Below are positions 15,958 through 24,936 of a stretch of DNA of 64,000 nucleotides, one piece after another. Origin of the DNA: Halarcobacter sp. (lineage in GTDB: Bacteria > Campylobacterota > Campylobacteria > Campylobacterales > Arcobacteraceae); NCBI RefSeq assembly GCF_963675975.1, contig NZ_OY780939.1, positions 2,108,001-2,172,000 on the forward strand, given 5' to 3'. A program made the position numbers and the translations under genes. Numbering within the stretch: the stretch's first letter is position 1; each line of letters begins with the position of its first letter. A model generated the notes under the pieces. It saw only the letters and a program-made list of their open reading frames with translations, was not told where the DNA came from and searched no databases.

Positions 15958-18153
15958 ATGCAAGAGATATTTAAAAAATTAGATTTATTAGATTATATAG
16001 ATTCTTTTTCTAAACTATTAGCTAGAGAAAAATCTATAATTATGGAAGGTGATATAAACCTTCATTTTAGACTTATTAATGAGTTATCAAACTTTGATTT
16101 AAAAGAACCACCTAAAGTAGCAAATTTAGATAATGCTTTATTACATATACAAAAACAAGGTGTTCTTAAAATATATGAGATATATGAGTTTATAAAGATT
16201 ATTGATTATTTCAATTATTTAAAAAAATTTAACTTTGAAGGAAAACTTGCTGAATGGATTGATAGAATTATTATTCCAGCAGAAGTTTTAAATATATGTA
16301 ACTATTTTGATGAAAAATCAAACTTGAAGTCTGGTATAAACGAAGATTATGATGCTATTGGTGAAGCAATCTACAGAAATAAGCAAGAGATAAAACAAAG
16401 TTTATATAAAATCATAAACTCAACAAAACTAAGAAGTTATTTAGTTGATTCACAAGTTCATTATATAAATCAAGAAGAGTGTATATTAGTTAGAGGTGGT
16501 TTTAATCATATTCTAAAAGCAACAGTAATAAACAGATCAAACTCTGGATTCTTTTATGTTGTGCCTCATAGTGTTAGTGCTTTAAAACAAAAACAAAGTG
16601 ATTTGATAAATAAGCAAGAAGAGATTTTATTAAAAGTTTGTAAAGAGGTTAGTTCTTTATTTGAAAAGAATTTAATGTTTTTAAAATTTATAAATAAAGA
16701 GTTTGACAGGTTTGACCATTATCAAGCAAGATTGTTTTTCGCTAAAATTGGTGATAAGAACTTTATTTTACCAAACAAAAAAGGTAAAAATAAACTTGTA
16801 GAGTTTAGGCATCCGGCATTACATGATCCAAAAGCAATAACAATTGATTTTTCTAAATCAGTTGTTATGATTACAGGGGTAAATGCAGGTGGTAAAACTA
16901 TGATGCTAAAATCTATTTTATCAGCAACCCTTTTATCAAAATACTTACTTCCATATTATGCAAATAAAAATACTGAAGTTGGTACATTTAAAGAGATTAC
17001 AGCTGTATTAGATGACCCTCAAAGTGTTAAAAATGATATTTCAACCTTTGCTGGACGTATGGTTGAGTTTTCTAAACTTTTCTCTTCAAAAAGTGCTATT
17101 GTTGGTGTTGATGAGATTGAGTTAGGAACAGATTCTGATGAAGCAGCTTCATTATTTAAGGTTATTATTGAAGAGTTGATACAAAAAGATATTAAAATCA
17201 TCATAACAACTCACCACAAAAGATTGGCTTCTTTAATGGCAGCAAATGATGATGTAGAGTTAATAGCAGCACTTTATGATGAAGAAAACCAAAAACCAAC
17301 ATATGATTTTTTACAAGGAACTATTGGTAAATCTTATGCTTTTGAAACTGCAAGTAGATATGGTATTCCACATAATGTAATTAAAAAAGCTAAAGTTGTT
17401 TATGGTGAAGATAAAGATAAACTAAATGAACTTATTGAAAGAAGTAGTGCTTTAGAGATTGAATATAAGAAAAAGATTGAAAAACTTGAACATGAAATTT
17501 CAGAATATGAAAGACTAAATAGAAATATAAAAGAGCAAAAAGAGTCTTTAGATGAATTGATTTTTGAAGAAAAATCTAAACTTCATAAAGAGTACAAAGA
17601 TGCAAGAAATGAAGCAAAAAAAGCTATTAAAGCAAAAATTGCCGAAGGTCATCAACACCTAAATATCGCCCATGAAAAAGCAAAATCAATAAAAACACAA
17701 AAAGTACAAGAGATAGAGCAAGATTTAAAAGTAGGGGATAGAGTAAAATACAGAAGTTCAAAAGGTGAGATTGTTTCTATAAAGGGTAAAAAAGCATTTA
17801 TAGAAAATGATGCTGGTATGAAAATGCAAGTATTATTATCTGATTTAAAAAGAAGTGGAAATATACCTAAACCAAAACAAAAATCATCAGTAACTGTTCA
17901 AAAACCTAGTACTGGACATGTAAAATTAGATCTTCATGGCCAAAGAGCTGATGAAGCAATTGAAAATTTAGATAAATTTATTTCAGATGCATTAATAGCA
18001 GGTTTTGATGAAGTTTTAGTTTATCATGGAATTGGTACTGGAAAACTATCATTTGCTGTAAAACAGTTTTTAGATAAACATCCAAAAATCAAAAGATACA
18101 CTGATGCTCATCCAAGTCAAGGTGGTTTTGGTGCAAAGGTAATTCAACTGTAA
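15958..18153 (+). CDS. mutS2: Endonuclease MutS2 / ribosome-associated MutS2
   Basis: A 731-residue MutS2. It lacks the mismatch-recognition domain of MutS, has a core/clamp region and an ABC-type ATPase with Walker A TGVNAGGKT near residue 307, then VGVDEIELGTDSDEA and TTHHKRL. A long coiled segment (about 490-590) follows. A C-terminal Smr nuclease domain (about 655-731) contains VKLDLHGQRADEA and the GIGTGKL loop. MutS2 suppresses recombination and/or acts on collided ribosomes; in Campylobacterota it is the MutS-family protein usually present. The Walker B/D-loop (DEIELGTD) differs slightly from the usual DELGAGTD. The start is discussed under the -10 element. Confidence 0.95.
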   Translation: MQEIFKKLDLLDYIDSFSKLLAREKSIIMEGDINLHFRLINELSNFDLKEPPKVANLDNALLHIQKQGVLKIYEIYEFIKIIDYFNYLKKFNFEGKLAEWIDRIIIPAEVLNICNYFDEKSNLKSGINEDYDAIGEAIYRNKQEIKQSLYKIINSTKLRSYLVDSQVHYINQEECILVRGGFNHILKATVINRSNSGFFYVVPHSVSALKQKQSDLINKQEEILLKVCKEVSSLFEKNLMFLKFINKEFDRFDHYQARLFFAKIGDKNFILPNKKGKNKLVEFRHPALHDPKAITIDFSKSVVMITGVNAGGKTMMLKSILSATLLSKYLLPYYANKNTEVGTFKEITAVLDDPQSVKNDISTFAGRMVEFSKLFSSKSAIVGVDEIELGTDSDEAASLFKVIIEELIQKDIKIIITTHHKRLASLMAANDDVELIAALYDEENQKPTYDFLQGTIGKSYAFETASRYGIPHNVIKKAKVVYGEDKDKLNELIERSSALEIEYKKKIEKLEHEISEYERLNRNIKEQKESLDELIFEEKSKLHKEYKDARNEAKKAIKAKIAEGHQHLNIAHEKAKSIKTQKVQEIEQDLKVGDRVKYRSSKGEIVSIKGKKAFIENDAGMKMQVLLSDLKRSGNIPKPKQKSSVTVQKPSTGHVKLDLHGQRADEAIENLDKFISDALIAGFDEVLVYHGIGTGKLSFAVKQFLDKHPKIKRYTDAHPSQGGFGAKVIQL

Positions 18154-18162
18154 AGGCCTAAA

Positions 18163-18981
18163 ATGGAACAAGAGTTACAAAATTTACAAAAGTTTTATGA
18201 CATTATTATTGAGTTTTTTGTTAATTATAGTTTTCAAATTATTGGTGCAATAATAGTATTTATAATTGGTTGGTTTTTAGCTAATAAAATTGCTAGTGCA
18301 GTGGATGCACTTTGTAAAAGAAATGAATTAGATGTAACCCTAACAAAATTTATAGTAAATACTGTTAAATTTGGTTTGATTATTGGTGTTACAATTATAG
18401 CAGTTGGAAAACTAGGAATCACTCTTACTCCATTTATAGCAGGTATTGGTGCAGCATCACTTGGAGCTGGTTTAGCTCTACAAGGTACTTTATCAAATTA
18501 TGGAGCAGGTCTTTCTATTATTATTGGAAGACCTTTTATAGTTGGAAATACAATTAGTGTAGAAGGTGTAAGTGGAGTAGTTGAAGAGATAAGACTTGCA
18601 TATACTATTTTATCTACAGAAGATGGGGAAATTATCACAATACCAAATAAACATATTATTGGTGAAGTTTTAGTTAATTCTTTTGAAAATAGGGTTGTAG
18701 AAACTGTATTTGGTATAGATTACCATAGTGATCCTAAGCTTGCTATAGATGTTATTTCAAATGTTTTAAAAGAGTTTGATGAAATCTCACAAGAACCAAA
18801 AGCACAAATGGGTATAAAAGAGTTTGCAGATTTTTCTATAAATATAGAAGTTAGGTATTGGGCTCCTACAAAACTTTTTTTTGAAACACAATATAAAGTG
18901 AATATGGCAATTTATGATGCTTTTAAACAGAATAATATAAATATACCATTCCCTACATATAACCTAATTAAAAAAGATTAA
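18163..18981 (+). CDS. mscS: Small-conductance mechanosensitive channel MscS
   Basis: A 272-residue MscS-family channel that opens under hypo-osmotic membrane tension. Three N-terminal helices are visible (about 20-45, 65-85, 88-120). The pore helix is Gly/Ala-rich (GIGAASLGAGLALQGTLSNY), followed by the beta domain motif GRPFIVGNTISVEG and the IPNKHIIGEVLVN segment. It is of minimal E. coli MscS size. It starts 9 bases after mutS2, and a strong bidirectional hairpin overlaps the stop. Confidence 0.94.
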   Translation: MEQELQNLQKFYDIIIEFFVNYSFQIIGAIIVFIIGWFLANKIASAVDALCKRNELDVTLTKFIVNTVKFGLIIGVTIIAVGKLGITLTPFIAGIGAASLGAGLALQGTLSNYGAGLSIIIGRPFIVGNTISVEGVSGVVEEIRLAYTILSTEDGEIITIPNKHIIGEVLVNSFENRVVETVFGIDYHSDPKLAIDVISNVLKEFDEISQEPKAQMGIKEFADFSINIEVRYWAPTKLFFETQYKVNMAIYDAFKQNNINIPFPTYNLIKKD

Positions 18982-19008
18982 AAGTTATTACTTAGCGTAA
19001 TAACTTTT
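18980..19008. terminator. Bidirectional terminator between mscS and ltaE
   Basis: A perfect 12-bp stem: AAAAGTTATTAC (18980-18991) pairs with GTAATAACTTTT (18997-19008), loop TTAGC. It overlaps both convergent stop codons. Confidence 0.85.
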
Positions 19009-19995
19009 AAATACTTCTATAACTTTTTCAATATCTTTTTTTGAGATGTCTCTATGTAAAACAATTCTAAGTTTTCCATATCCTGAGATTAGAATATTTT
19101 TTTCTTTTAGATAATTAACTAATTTTTCTGAATCTTTAACTTCTATAAAAAGCATATTTGTATCATTTGATACTATTTTTATTTCATCTATTTTTTTTAG
19201 ACTTTTTGTTAGCTTTTTAGCTAATTTATGGTCTTTTTTTAAATCTTTGATATTGTTTTCTAAAGCATAAAGTCCAGCTGAAGCTAAAAGTCCAGATTGT
19301 CTTAAACCACCACCTAACATTTTTCTATAATGTCTAGCTTCTTTTATAAACTCTTTTGAACCTGTTAAAACTGAACCAACTGGTGCACCTAAGCCTTTTG
19401 ATAAACAAATAGATACCGAATCAAAGTATTTAGTAATATCACTTAGATTTATATCTAAATCAACAACTGCATTGAATACTCTTGCCCCATCAAGATGAAG
19501 TAAAAGATTGTTTTCTTTTGCAAATTTAGATGCTTTTTCTAAATATTTTAAATCAAGAACTTTTCCATTGTGAGTATTTTCAAGACATAAAAGTTTTGTT
19601 CTAGTATGATGGTTATCAATTGGTTTAATTTTACTTTTTACTTTTTGTAAATCTAAAGAAGCATCTTTTTCAAACTCTATTGGTTGTGGCTGAATAGAAC
19701 CAACTACCGCTCCACCACCTGCTTCATATTTAAATATATGAGCTTCTTGCCCACAAATATATTCATCACCCCGTTGACAATGACTAAGTAAAGCCAAAAG
19801 GTTCGATTGTGTTCCACTTGGTACAAAAACAGCTGCTTCTTTTTTAGCCATTTTTGCTATTTTATTTTCTAGTTCAATCACACTTGGATCTTCACCATAA
19901 ACATCATCCCCAACATTTGCATTTTTAATAATATCTCTCATCTTTTTTGATGGTTTTGTTACTGTATCACTTCTTAAATCAATTATATTATTCAT
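18988..19995 (-). CDS. ltaE: Low-specificity L-threonine aldolase
   Basis: A PLP enzyme of 335 residues that cleaves L-threonine/allo-threonine to glycine and acetaldehyde. The N-terminal IDLRSDTVTKP, the GDDVYGEDPSV loop, FVPSGTQSN, LHLDGARVFNA and the PLP-lysine segment SICLSKGLGAPVGS (about residue 198) are all characteristic. AAAGGTAC lies upstream of the ATG. It is a lone gene; its 3' end shares a terminator with mscS. Confidence 0.93.
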   Translation of the reverse strand: MNNIIDLRSDTVTKPSKKMRDIIKNANVGDDVYGEDPSVIELENKIAKMAKKEAAVFVPSGTQSNLLALLSHCQRGDEYICGQEAHIFKYEAGGGAVVGSIQPQPIEFEKDASLDLQKVKSKIKPIDNHHTRTKLLCLENTHNGKVLDLKYLEKASKFAKENNLLLHLDGARVFNAVVDLDINLSDITKYFDSVSICLSKGLGAPVGSVLTGSKEFIKEARHYRKMLGGGLRQSGLLASAGLYALENNIKDLKKDHKLAKKLTKSLKKIDEIKIVSNDTNMLFIEVKDSEKLVNYLKEKNILISGYGKLRIVLHRDISKKDIEKVIEVFKSYYAK

Positions 19996-20197
19996 TTTGT
20001 ACCTTTTTATAAATAGATAAAGATGTTAACTTTTTTATTAGAAATTGTAAAGAAAAAAATGGTTATTTTTTTAATAAATAGAAATGTTGTCAATATTTTT
20101 TGAGGAAAAACTGTATAAGGCTTTAAACATATGATTTTAAAGTCTACATCTTTTGTTTCATATTTCTTTAAGATTTATGGAATTTTTAGACAATTTA

Positions 20198-20437
20198 CTA
20201 TTTGTAAATATCACCTCTACTATCAACTTTTAATATTTTTATTTCTTCTTCATTCATGTGAAACAGTATTCTGTATTTTGATACTCTGATTCTATAAATT
20301 GGAGGTATATCATTACCTGTTAGTTTTTTCACATTCCCATCCGGTAAGTTTTGAATAGCTTGAAAGATTTTTTCTTGAAGTTTTCTATCATATTTTGAAA
20401 ACTTCTTTTCAAATGTTTTAGAATATGAAATAATCAT
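20198..20437 (-). CDS. RelE/ParE-family toxin
   Basis: A 79-residue toxin of the RelE/ParE fold. Landmarks are the N-terminal KTFEKKFSKYD, then IYRIRVSKYRILFHM and the terminal KVDSRGDIYK. The RVSKYRI strand with basic residues and the final SRGDIY match mRNA interferase-type RelE proteins. It overlaps the antitoxin by 4 bases (ATGA). The pair sits at the edge of the attC-bearing region and could be its last cassette, but no attC follows it. Confidence 0.88.
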   Translation of the reverse strand: MIISYSKTFEKKFSKYDRKLQEKIFQAIQNLPDGNVKKLTGNDIPPIYRIRVSKYRILFHMNEEEIKILKVDSRGDIYK

Positions 20438-20682
20438 AAGTTGAATTTATTTTTAAAATCTTCATTTGAAGTAAATTCATCATTTGCTAGTATTGATAAA
20501 ATCTCTTTTTCATCATCAGCTTCAAGTATCAAGTCAGCTTGTTGTTTTGTTTTAGCATTTTTTGCAATGTATTCACTAAGGCTTTCTCTAATCATTTGTG
20601 AAATTGATTTTTTTTCTATAAAACTTACTGCTCTAGCTTGTTCATATAGTTTTTCATCTATTGTCAAATTTAATCTATGCAT
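20434..20682 (-). CDS. Antitoxin, ribbon-helix-helix type
   Basis: An 82-residue protein with an N-terminal MetJ/CopG-like DNA-binding region (MHRLNLTIDEKLYEQA, then SISQMIRESLSEYI) and an acidic C-terminal toxin-binding tail (DDEKEI, NDEFTSNEDF). It should neutralise the toxin and autorepress the operon. AAAGGAG is placed just before the ATG. The AT-rich 83-bp stretch upstream contains TATAGCATA-like promoter sequence. Confidence 0.87.
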   Translation of the reverse strand: MHRLNLTIDEKLYEQARAVSFIEKKSISQMIRESLSEYIAKNAKTKQQADLILEADDEKEILSILANDEFTSNEDFKNKFNL

Positions 20683-20765
20683 AAATACTCCTTTACATAG
20701 TGATGTATAAGTGTATTATAGCATAAAACTTTATAAAAAGCTTTAAATATATTTATTTTTTTAAT

Positions 20766-20821
20766 CTCTAACGTTTGAATTCACCGACAGGTTACCTGTT
20801 CGGTGCTAGGTTTTGTTGTAT
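20766..20821 (-). repeat. Integron attC-like recombination site 1
   Basis: The left end is CTAACGTTTGAATT and the right end TTTTGTTGTAT. Inside, CACCGA (20782-20787) pairs with TCGGTG (20800-20805) and CAGG with CCTG, with one unpaired T. Ends and folding match attC sites read on the - strand, so the site belongs to the 3' end of the RhuM cassette. Confidence 0.78.
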
Positions 20822-20845
20822 GAACAGCAGGATATATATCCATTA

Positions 20846-21859
20846 CTACTTAGTTCCCTTTAAAACTTTTTTCATCTCTTTATCAAAATCTGATTCAATT
20901 TTTTGAATTTTATTAAACTCTTCATATTCACTAAATGCTTTTTGTTCTGCTTGACTTCTTGAGATACTTCCTTTATCTTCAAGTATTTTATACTCATTAA
21001 ATTCAAGAAATTTATTGACTGAATTAGATAAACTCTGCATAGTAAAAGTTGTATGGTTTTTTATGATTCTTTCTATATAATCAAAGTAGCCACTTATGGC
21101 ACTCTCTAAGTCTTTTATCTCTTCCTCTGTTAAATAATTTTTTGCAATAACTGAATCAGATTTTAACACTCTTCCCTCAGGCGAATTTTTCCAAGTTTGC
21201 AAGCCCATAAATGGTTTTGTTTTATCTGCTTTTTTATAGATTATTTCTGCGGAAGTTTGCCCTGTAATTGCAAAATGAAATTTATTTTGAACTGTGGCAT
21301 AAAAGTCTTTTGTAGTTTGAGAGTTTTTATCGTAATCTATGCTACACTCTGCAAATATATCTGTGATTTGTTGATATATTCTTCGCTCACTTGTACGGAT
21401 TGAGCGAACTCGTTCAAGTAGTTCTCTAAAATAGTCTTTACCAAAATAACGACCGTTTTTCATCCTATCATCATCCATAGCAAAGCCTTTGATGATAAAC
21501 TCTTTTAGTATCTTAGTAGCCCATATCCTAAACTGTGTAGCTTGAATAGAGTTTACACGGTAACCAACTGAAAGAATCGCATCTAGGTTATAAAATTTTG
21601 TATTATACTTTTTCCCATCTTCGGCAGTATGTGCAATTTTTGCACTAACTGAATTCTCTTCTAATTCTCCACTTTCAAATATATTTTTTAAATGTTTTGT
21701 AACTACTGTTCTATCTACACCAAATAGTTCAGCTATTCTTTTTTGAGGAAGCCATAGAGTTTCATTGTGTAGATATGTTTCTACTTTTATATCATTGTTT
21801 GGTGTTGTATATAGTAGGAAGTCTGTTAGTTCATCTTTTATTGTTAAATTGTTATTCAT
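20846..21859 (-). CDS. rhuM: RhuM-family protein
   Basis: A 337-residue member of the RhuM family (named from a Salmonella pathogenicity island; common on islands and integrons). The N-terminal half has a helix-turn-helix-like stretch (LPQKRIAELFGVDRTVVTKH), then the family core NLDAILSVGYRVNS and QFRIWATKILKEFI. The C-terminal region is helical with GLQTWKNSPEGRVLKSDS. Molecular function is not known. It is followed by attC-like site 1. The upstream gene is 33 bases away with no attC between them, so the two may form one cassette. Confidence 0.9.
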   Translation of the reverse strand: MNNNLTIKDELTDFLLYTTPNNDIKVETYLHNETLWLPQKRIAELFGVDRTVVTKHLKNIFESGELEENSVSAKIAHTAEDGKKYNTKFYNLDAILSVGYRVNSIQATQFRIWATKILKEFIIKGFAMDDDRMKNGRYFGKDYFRELLERVRSIRTSERRIYQQITDIFAECSIDYDKNSQTTKDFYATVQNKFHFAITGQTSAEIIYKKADKTKPFMGLQTWKNSPEGRVLKSDSVIAKNYLTEEEIKDLESAISGYFDYIERIIKNHTTFTMQSLSNSVNKFLEFNEYKILEDKGSISRSQAEQKAFSEYEEFNKIQKIESDFDKEMKKVLKGTK

Positions 21860-21892
21860 TTTGTTCCCATTTTTTGAAAATATTATTTTAAA

Positions 21893-22420
21893 TTATCTAC
21901 AAAAATCTTTAAATGTAGATTTATTTATTGTTAGTTCATTTTCCATTATGTTAAGTGCTTGATATCTAAATAATGCAGATAACTTTTCATTAATAATTTC
22001 TATTAGTTTATATTCAAAATCAAATATTTCTAGTTTATTTGGAATTACAAAATCAACTGAACTCAGTGCTATAATATTAAGAAGATCAATCCTATATATA
22101 GGAGTTAAACCATATGATATAGCCCACTCTTGCTTTTCTATACAATCACAACAAGAGTAAGAAGAATCCAGTGCACAAACTTTAGTTATAAATTTTTCAT
22201 GTGTTGTTAGATTGTCTATAAGTTTTTTATTTTCATCAAAAAAATGCTCGTATGAATATCTAGTATTATAATTATGAAGTATTGATATATTAATATTTTT
22301 ATTTTCACAATAATTATAAATCTCTCGTCCATTTTTTTCAGATAGTTCAAAATCCGATATGGCACCATGATCTGTTAAAATATCATAGATTTCAGTTTTT
22401 ATATCTTTTATTTCTCTCAT
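21893..22420 (-). CDS. Hypothetical cassette protein (175 aa)
   Basis: A soluble acidic protein that I do not recognise. A Cys-rich segment (CALDSSYSCCDCIEKQ, about residues 87-102) could bind zinc. It lies between attC-like site 2 and rhuM, on the same strand as all genes of the array. The RBS GGAAAG precedes the ATG. Confidence 0.75.
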   Translation of the reverse strand: MREIKDIKTEIYDILTDHGAISDFELSEKNGREIYNYCENKNINISILHNYNTRYSYEHFFDENKKLIDNLTTHEKFITKVCALDSSYSCCDCIEKQEWAISYGLTPIYRIDLLNIIALSSVDFVIPNKLEIFDFEYKLIEIINEKLSALFRYQALNIMENELTINKSTFKDFCR

Positions 22421-22489
22421 TGAGTAACTTTCCTTGAAAACTTAATAATATAATTTTACCTAAAGATTGATTTAGTACTAATTTTATTT

Positions 22490-22560
22490 ATACAACGTTT
22501 GAATTGAGAAATAGTTTTGCCCGTTAGGGTTAACTATTTCTCTCCTAGAACTTGTTATAT
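22490..22560 (-). repeat. Integron attC-like recombination site 2
   Basis: Left end ACAACGTTTGAATTGAG, right end CTTGTTATAT. GAGAAATAGTT (22505-22515) pairs perfectly over 11 bp with AACTATTTCTC (22532-22542); the loop holds CCC/GGG. It is the clearest site of the array and lies just after the stop of the 138-aa gene. Confidence 0.85.
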
Positions 22561-22576
22561 GATATCTATATATAAA

Positions 22577-22993
22577 TTATTTTTGTAACTTTTCTAACAT
22601 ATCACTCACAGACTTTTGTCCACCAGCAGTACTTATGAGAGATTGTGTTATAGATTTTCCAAATGAACATTGAAGCATACGAGATTCATCTGATTTTTTT
22701 CGTTCTCGGGCTATGTCTATTACCATATTATCAACTGCATATTGATGATATGGTGATTCATTCAACAGTTTTGAAAATTCAGGATATGTTTTTTCAAAGT
22801 TTTCAATGATTCTCTTAAAAGAATCAACTTCTTTATCTGGGCATATTTGCAACATACCGTATGTGGCTTGATACATGCGTGAAACAATATGTCTTTTGTC
22901 TTTTTCAATTTTGCTCAACTCTTCTGCAAATCCATTACTTAAAAAAAATATTGAAAGCACTAATAGCCGTAATAAATAACTATTTGTCATCAT
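22577..22993 (-). CDS. Hypothetical secreted protein (138 aa)
   Basis: The first ~23 residues are a clear signal peptide (MMTNSYLLRLLVLSIFFLSN then GFAEE). The mature part is charged and helical with two Cys (CPDKE and LQCSFG) that could form a disulfide. No family recognised. AAGGAAA precedes the ATG. It is a complete one-gene cassette: attC-like site 2 follows its stop and site 3 precedes its start. Confidence 0.78.
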   Translation of the reverse strand: MMTNSYLLRLLVLSIFFLSNGFAEELSKIEKDKRHIVSRMYQATYGMLQICPDKEVDSFKRIIENFEKTYPEFSKLLNESPYHQYAVDNMVIDIARERKKSDESRMLQCSFGKSITQSLISTAGGQKSVSDMLEKLQK

Positions 22994-23005
22994 TTTCCTT
23001 TTGTC

Positions 23006-23074
23006 ATATAACGTTTAAAATGAGCCGATGAATTAGCCGCAGGGTAATTTATTGGCTCCTCTGATTTGTTATAT
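23006..23074 (-). repeat. Integron attC-like recombination site 3
   Basis: Left end ATAACGTTTAAAATGAG, right end ATTTGTTATAT. GAGCC pairs with GGCTC and the inner ATGAATTA with TAATTTAT (one G-T pair), enclosing GCCGCAGG. It ends 3 bases before the next stop codon. Confidence 0.83.
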
Positions 23075-23076
23075 AT

Positions 23077-23469
23077 TTACAAACCGCGTTCTCTGAGTAA
23101 ATGTGTTATTTCATTTAGTGCTTTTATTTGCCTTACTTCAAAGTCAGACTGTCTTTCAAGGCTCTGAAAATATAATAATATAGGAGCAATAAACCCACCA
23201 ATAGCAATTATAAATTTTGAGAATTCTGCATGACCATTAAAGTAATTCCAAATTGCAAATGCTGTTGCAATAAAGGCAATAAATAAGGAAGCATTCCTAG
23301 ACTTTCGTTTCTTTTGTTTTATCTCACTATCTAGTAGGTTTTGTCTATGTTTATATTCATGTTGTAATTCATCTACATTACACTGTGATAATGGTTTATG
23401 GATATTTGTATTTGAGTGATCATTTATTACTACTTTATCAATATTGCCATTATTATTAAAATCCTTCAT
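23077..23469 (-). CDS. Hypothetical membrane protein (130 aa)
   Basis: An N-terminal Asn/His-rich soluble part (about 1-50), then a basic stretch KQKKRKSRNA and two closely spaced hydrophobic segments (about 61-78 and 85-102), then a short helical tail. Likely an inner-membrane protein; no family recognised. AGGAGG lies 10 bases before the ATG. An attC half site lies just upstream and a full one directly after the stop. Confidence 0.75.
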   Translation of the reverse strand: MKDFNNNGNIDKVVINDHSNTNIHKPLSQCNVDELQHEYKHRQNLLDSEIKQKKRKSRNASLFIAFIATAFAIWNYFNGHAEFSKFIIAIGGFIAPILLYFQSLERQSDFEVRQIKALNEITHLLRERGL

Positions 23470-23486
23470 TTATACTGCTTCCTCCT

Positions 23487-23515
23487 TAATATTTCTCTCC
23501 AATAATTTGTTATAT
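23487..23515 (-). repeat. Half attC-like site
   Basis: Only the right half remains: TATTTCTCTCC, then AATTTGTTATAT (GTTATAT at 23509-23515). It matches the right half of site 2 closely, but the left half (AACGTTTGAA) is missing; the next gene starts instead. Confidence 0.6.
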
Positions 23516-23517
23516 CT

Positions 23518-23766
23518 TTAGTTAAGTTTATCAGTTGCTTTTTTTATAATATCATCACAGCAACCTGAAACCTCAATAGATAATTTATCTAAACTTTTTC
23601 CTTTTACTAAAACTTTTGGTGTTTGATTATGTTCATTACAACGAAGTGAACCTATTGATTTTTTAATTGATTCACCAATTTGTTGTAACATTGCATTTTC
23701 TAAAGCATCTCCAATATTATTTGGGTTTACTTTTTTACCGTTTATTTCAAATGAAATTCCTATCAT
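23518..23766 (-). CDS. Hypothetical cassette protein (82 aa)
   Basis: A small soluble protein: a beta-like N-terminus (ISFEINGKKVNPNN), a helix, then a Cys-containing strand pattern (RCNEHNQTPKVLVKG and VSGCCDDIIKKA). This alternation suggests a compact alpha/beta domain, perhaps metal-binding through CNEH and CC. No family recognised. It lies between the CHAT gene and the 130-aa gene. Confidence 0.72.
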   Translation of the reverse strand: MIGISFEINGKKVNPNNIGDALENAMLQQIGESIKKSIGSLRCNEHNQTPKVLVKGKSLDKLSIEVSGCCDDIIKKATDKLN

Positions 23767-23885
23767 AACTAGTCCTTATAATTTGTTTTCCAAAGTATAG
23801 TAAATTTTATTTATCAAATGTAAAAATATGTCAATTTGTAATATATTGATATTTTTAACGTATATATTACAGCTCTATAAATGCA

Positions 23886-24935
23886 CTATTTACTTACTAA
23901 TACTAGTTCTTCTTGAGATACTCCATTTTGAATAAATAGTTCTGGTGTATGCTCCTCAGGTATATTTTCAAGCATTAATGCTGCTTTTGCTTGTTCAAAA
24001 GCAGTTTTTATTGATTTGCCAAAGCCAATAGCTGAATAAAATTGAGCCGCAAAAATTCTAGCTGCATTATCACCAATTGAATCATTCATACCTATTGCAG
24101 CCTCAATATGGTTAACAATTTCTTGAGCCTGATTTCTAGAATAGCAGGTGTTAAAAAAAACGACTCTAATATTATCCGATGTAGCTGTCATTGTTTGGAC
24201 TAAAGCCTCTTTCGTTACAAGTTTTGTATTCCCTTCCTCATCCTGAAAAACAATTTCATCTTGATTAGAACCATGACCACTAAAATGTACTATAGTTGGG
24301 CTAAATTCATTTAAAGCTTGTAATATATCTAAAGGCCTTACTGCCCAAACTGATTTGAACTCTATAGATTCTTTGTAGTCAGATTTACGAATATTTTCCA
24401 TAATAGCTCTAGCTTCTTCATCTAAACGTAATTGGGTTTGATCAGTTGGATTCGATGCCAAAAATAATACGTTGATTTTTTTTGGTAACTCTTTTATTTT
24501 TGATATCTCAGCTTTTGTCTGTTGATGTAAAAAATCATGCTTTTGTAGCCTAGAGTTTAATTCACTTTCTCTTTTTTTTGATTCCAACATTCGTTTTTTT
24601 TCTTCTTGTTGTTGTTTTTTATAAATTTTTTCTTCTTCTTTTATAACTTTGTTTTCTTCATTATGAAGTTCTTTTTGTTTCTGAGAAATTTTTTGATGAT
24701 TTGTTGCTATCTTTTTTTCTATATCACTAATGGATTTTTCATATCTTTCTATTTCTCTTAATTTAGATTTGATTGTTGATTCAGATTTTGTTCGAGAAAT
24801 AGATTGTTTTGCAGATATAATTTTATTCATATTCTCAGCAATCTTTTTTTGCTCTTTTGCATAATTTTCATTTAGCTTTAATATCTCTTGTTTTTTTCTA
24901 TGAACATTATTTTTGTAAGTATCTATCATCGCCAT
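23886..24935 (-). CDS. CHAT-domain (caspase-like) protease with N-terminal coiled coil
   Basis: A 349-residue protein. Residues about 1-145 are a long Lys/Glu-rich coiled coil. From about 150 a CHAT domain follows: the strand KINVLFLASNPTDQTQLRLD, the catalytic His in HFSGHGSN (about residue 222) and the catalytic Cys in FFNTCYSRNQA (about 264). Both catalytic residues are intact. CHAT proteases act as effectors in several bacterial immune systems, cleaving a partner when triggered. The gene upstream (HEPN-like) is joined through a half attC site whose GGAGAG serves as its RBS. No gasdermin or TPR partner is visible. Confidence 0.88.
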   Translation of the reverse strand: MAMIDTYKNNVHRKKQEILKLNENYAKEQKKIAENMNKIISAKQSISRTKSESTIKSKLREIERYEKSISDIEKKIATNHQKISQKQKELHNEENKVIKEEEKIYKKQQQEEKKRMLESKKRESELNSRLQKHDFLHQQTKAEISKIKELPKKINVLFLASNPTDQTQLRLDEEARAIMENIRKSDYKESIEFKSVWAVRPLDILQALNEFSPTIVHFSGHGSNQDEIVFQDEEGNTKLVTKEALVQTMTATSDNIRVVFFNTCYSRNQAQEIVNHIEAAIGMNDSIGDNAARIFAAQFYSAIGFGKSIKTAFEQAKAALMLENIPEEHTPELFIQNGVSQEELVLVSK

Positions 24936-24936
24936 T

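Noticed and set aside
20683-20765. attC between the antitoxin gene and attC-like site 1
   Set aside because: The stretch is plain AT-rich promoter-like DNA without the paired ends.
23767-23885. Possible further attC remnant (TTTTTAACGTATATATTAC) between the 82-aa and CHAT genes
   Set aside because: It has a TAACG but no matching right half (TTTGTTRTAT) and no foldable arms.
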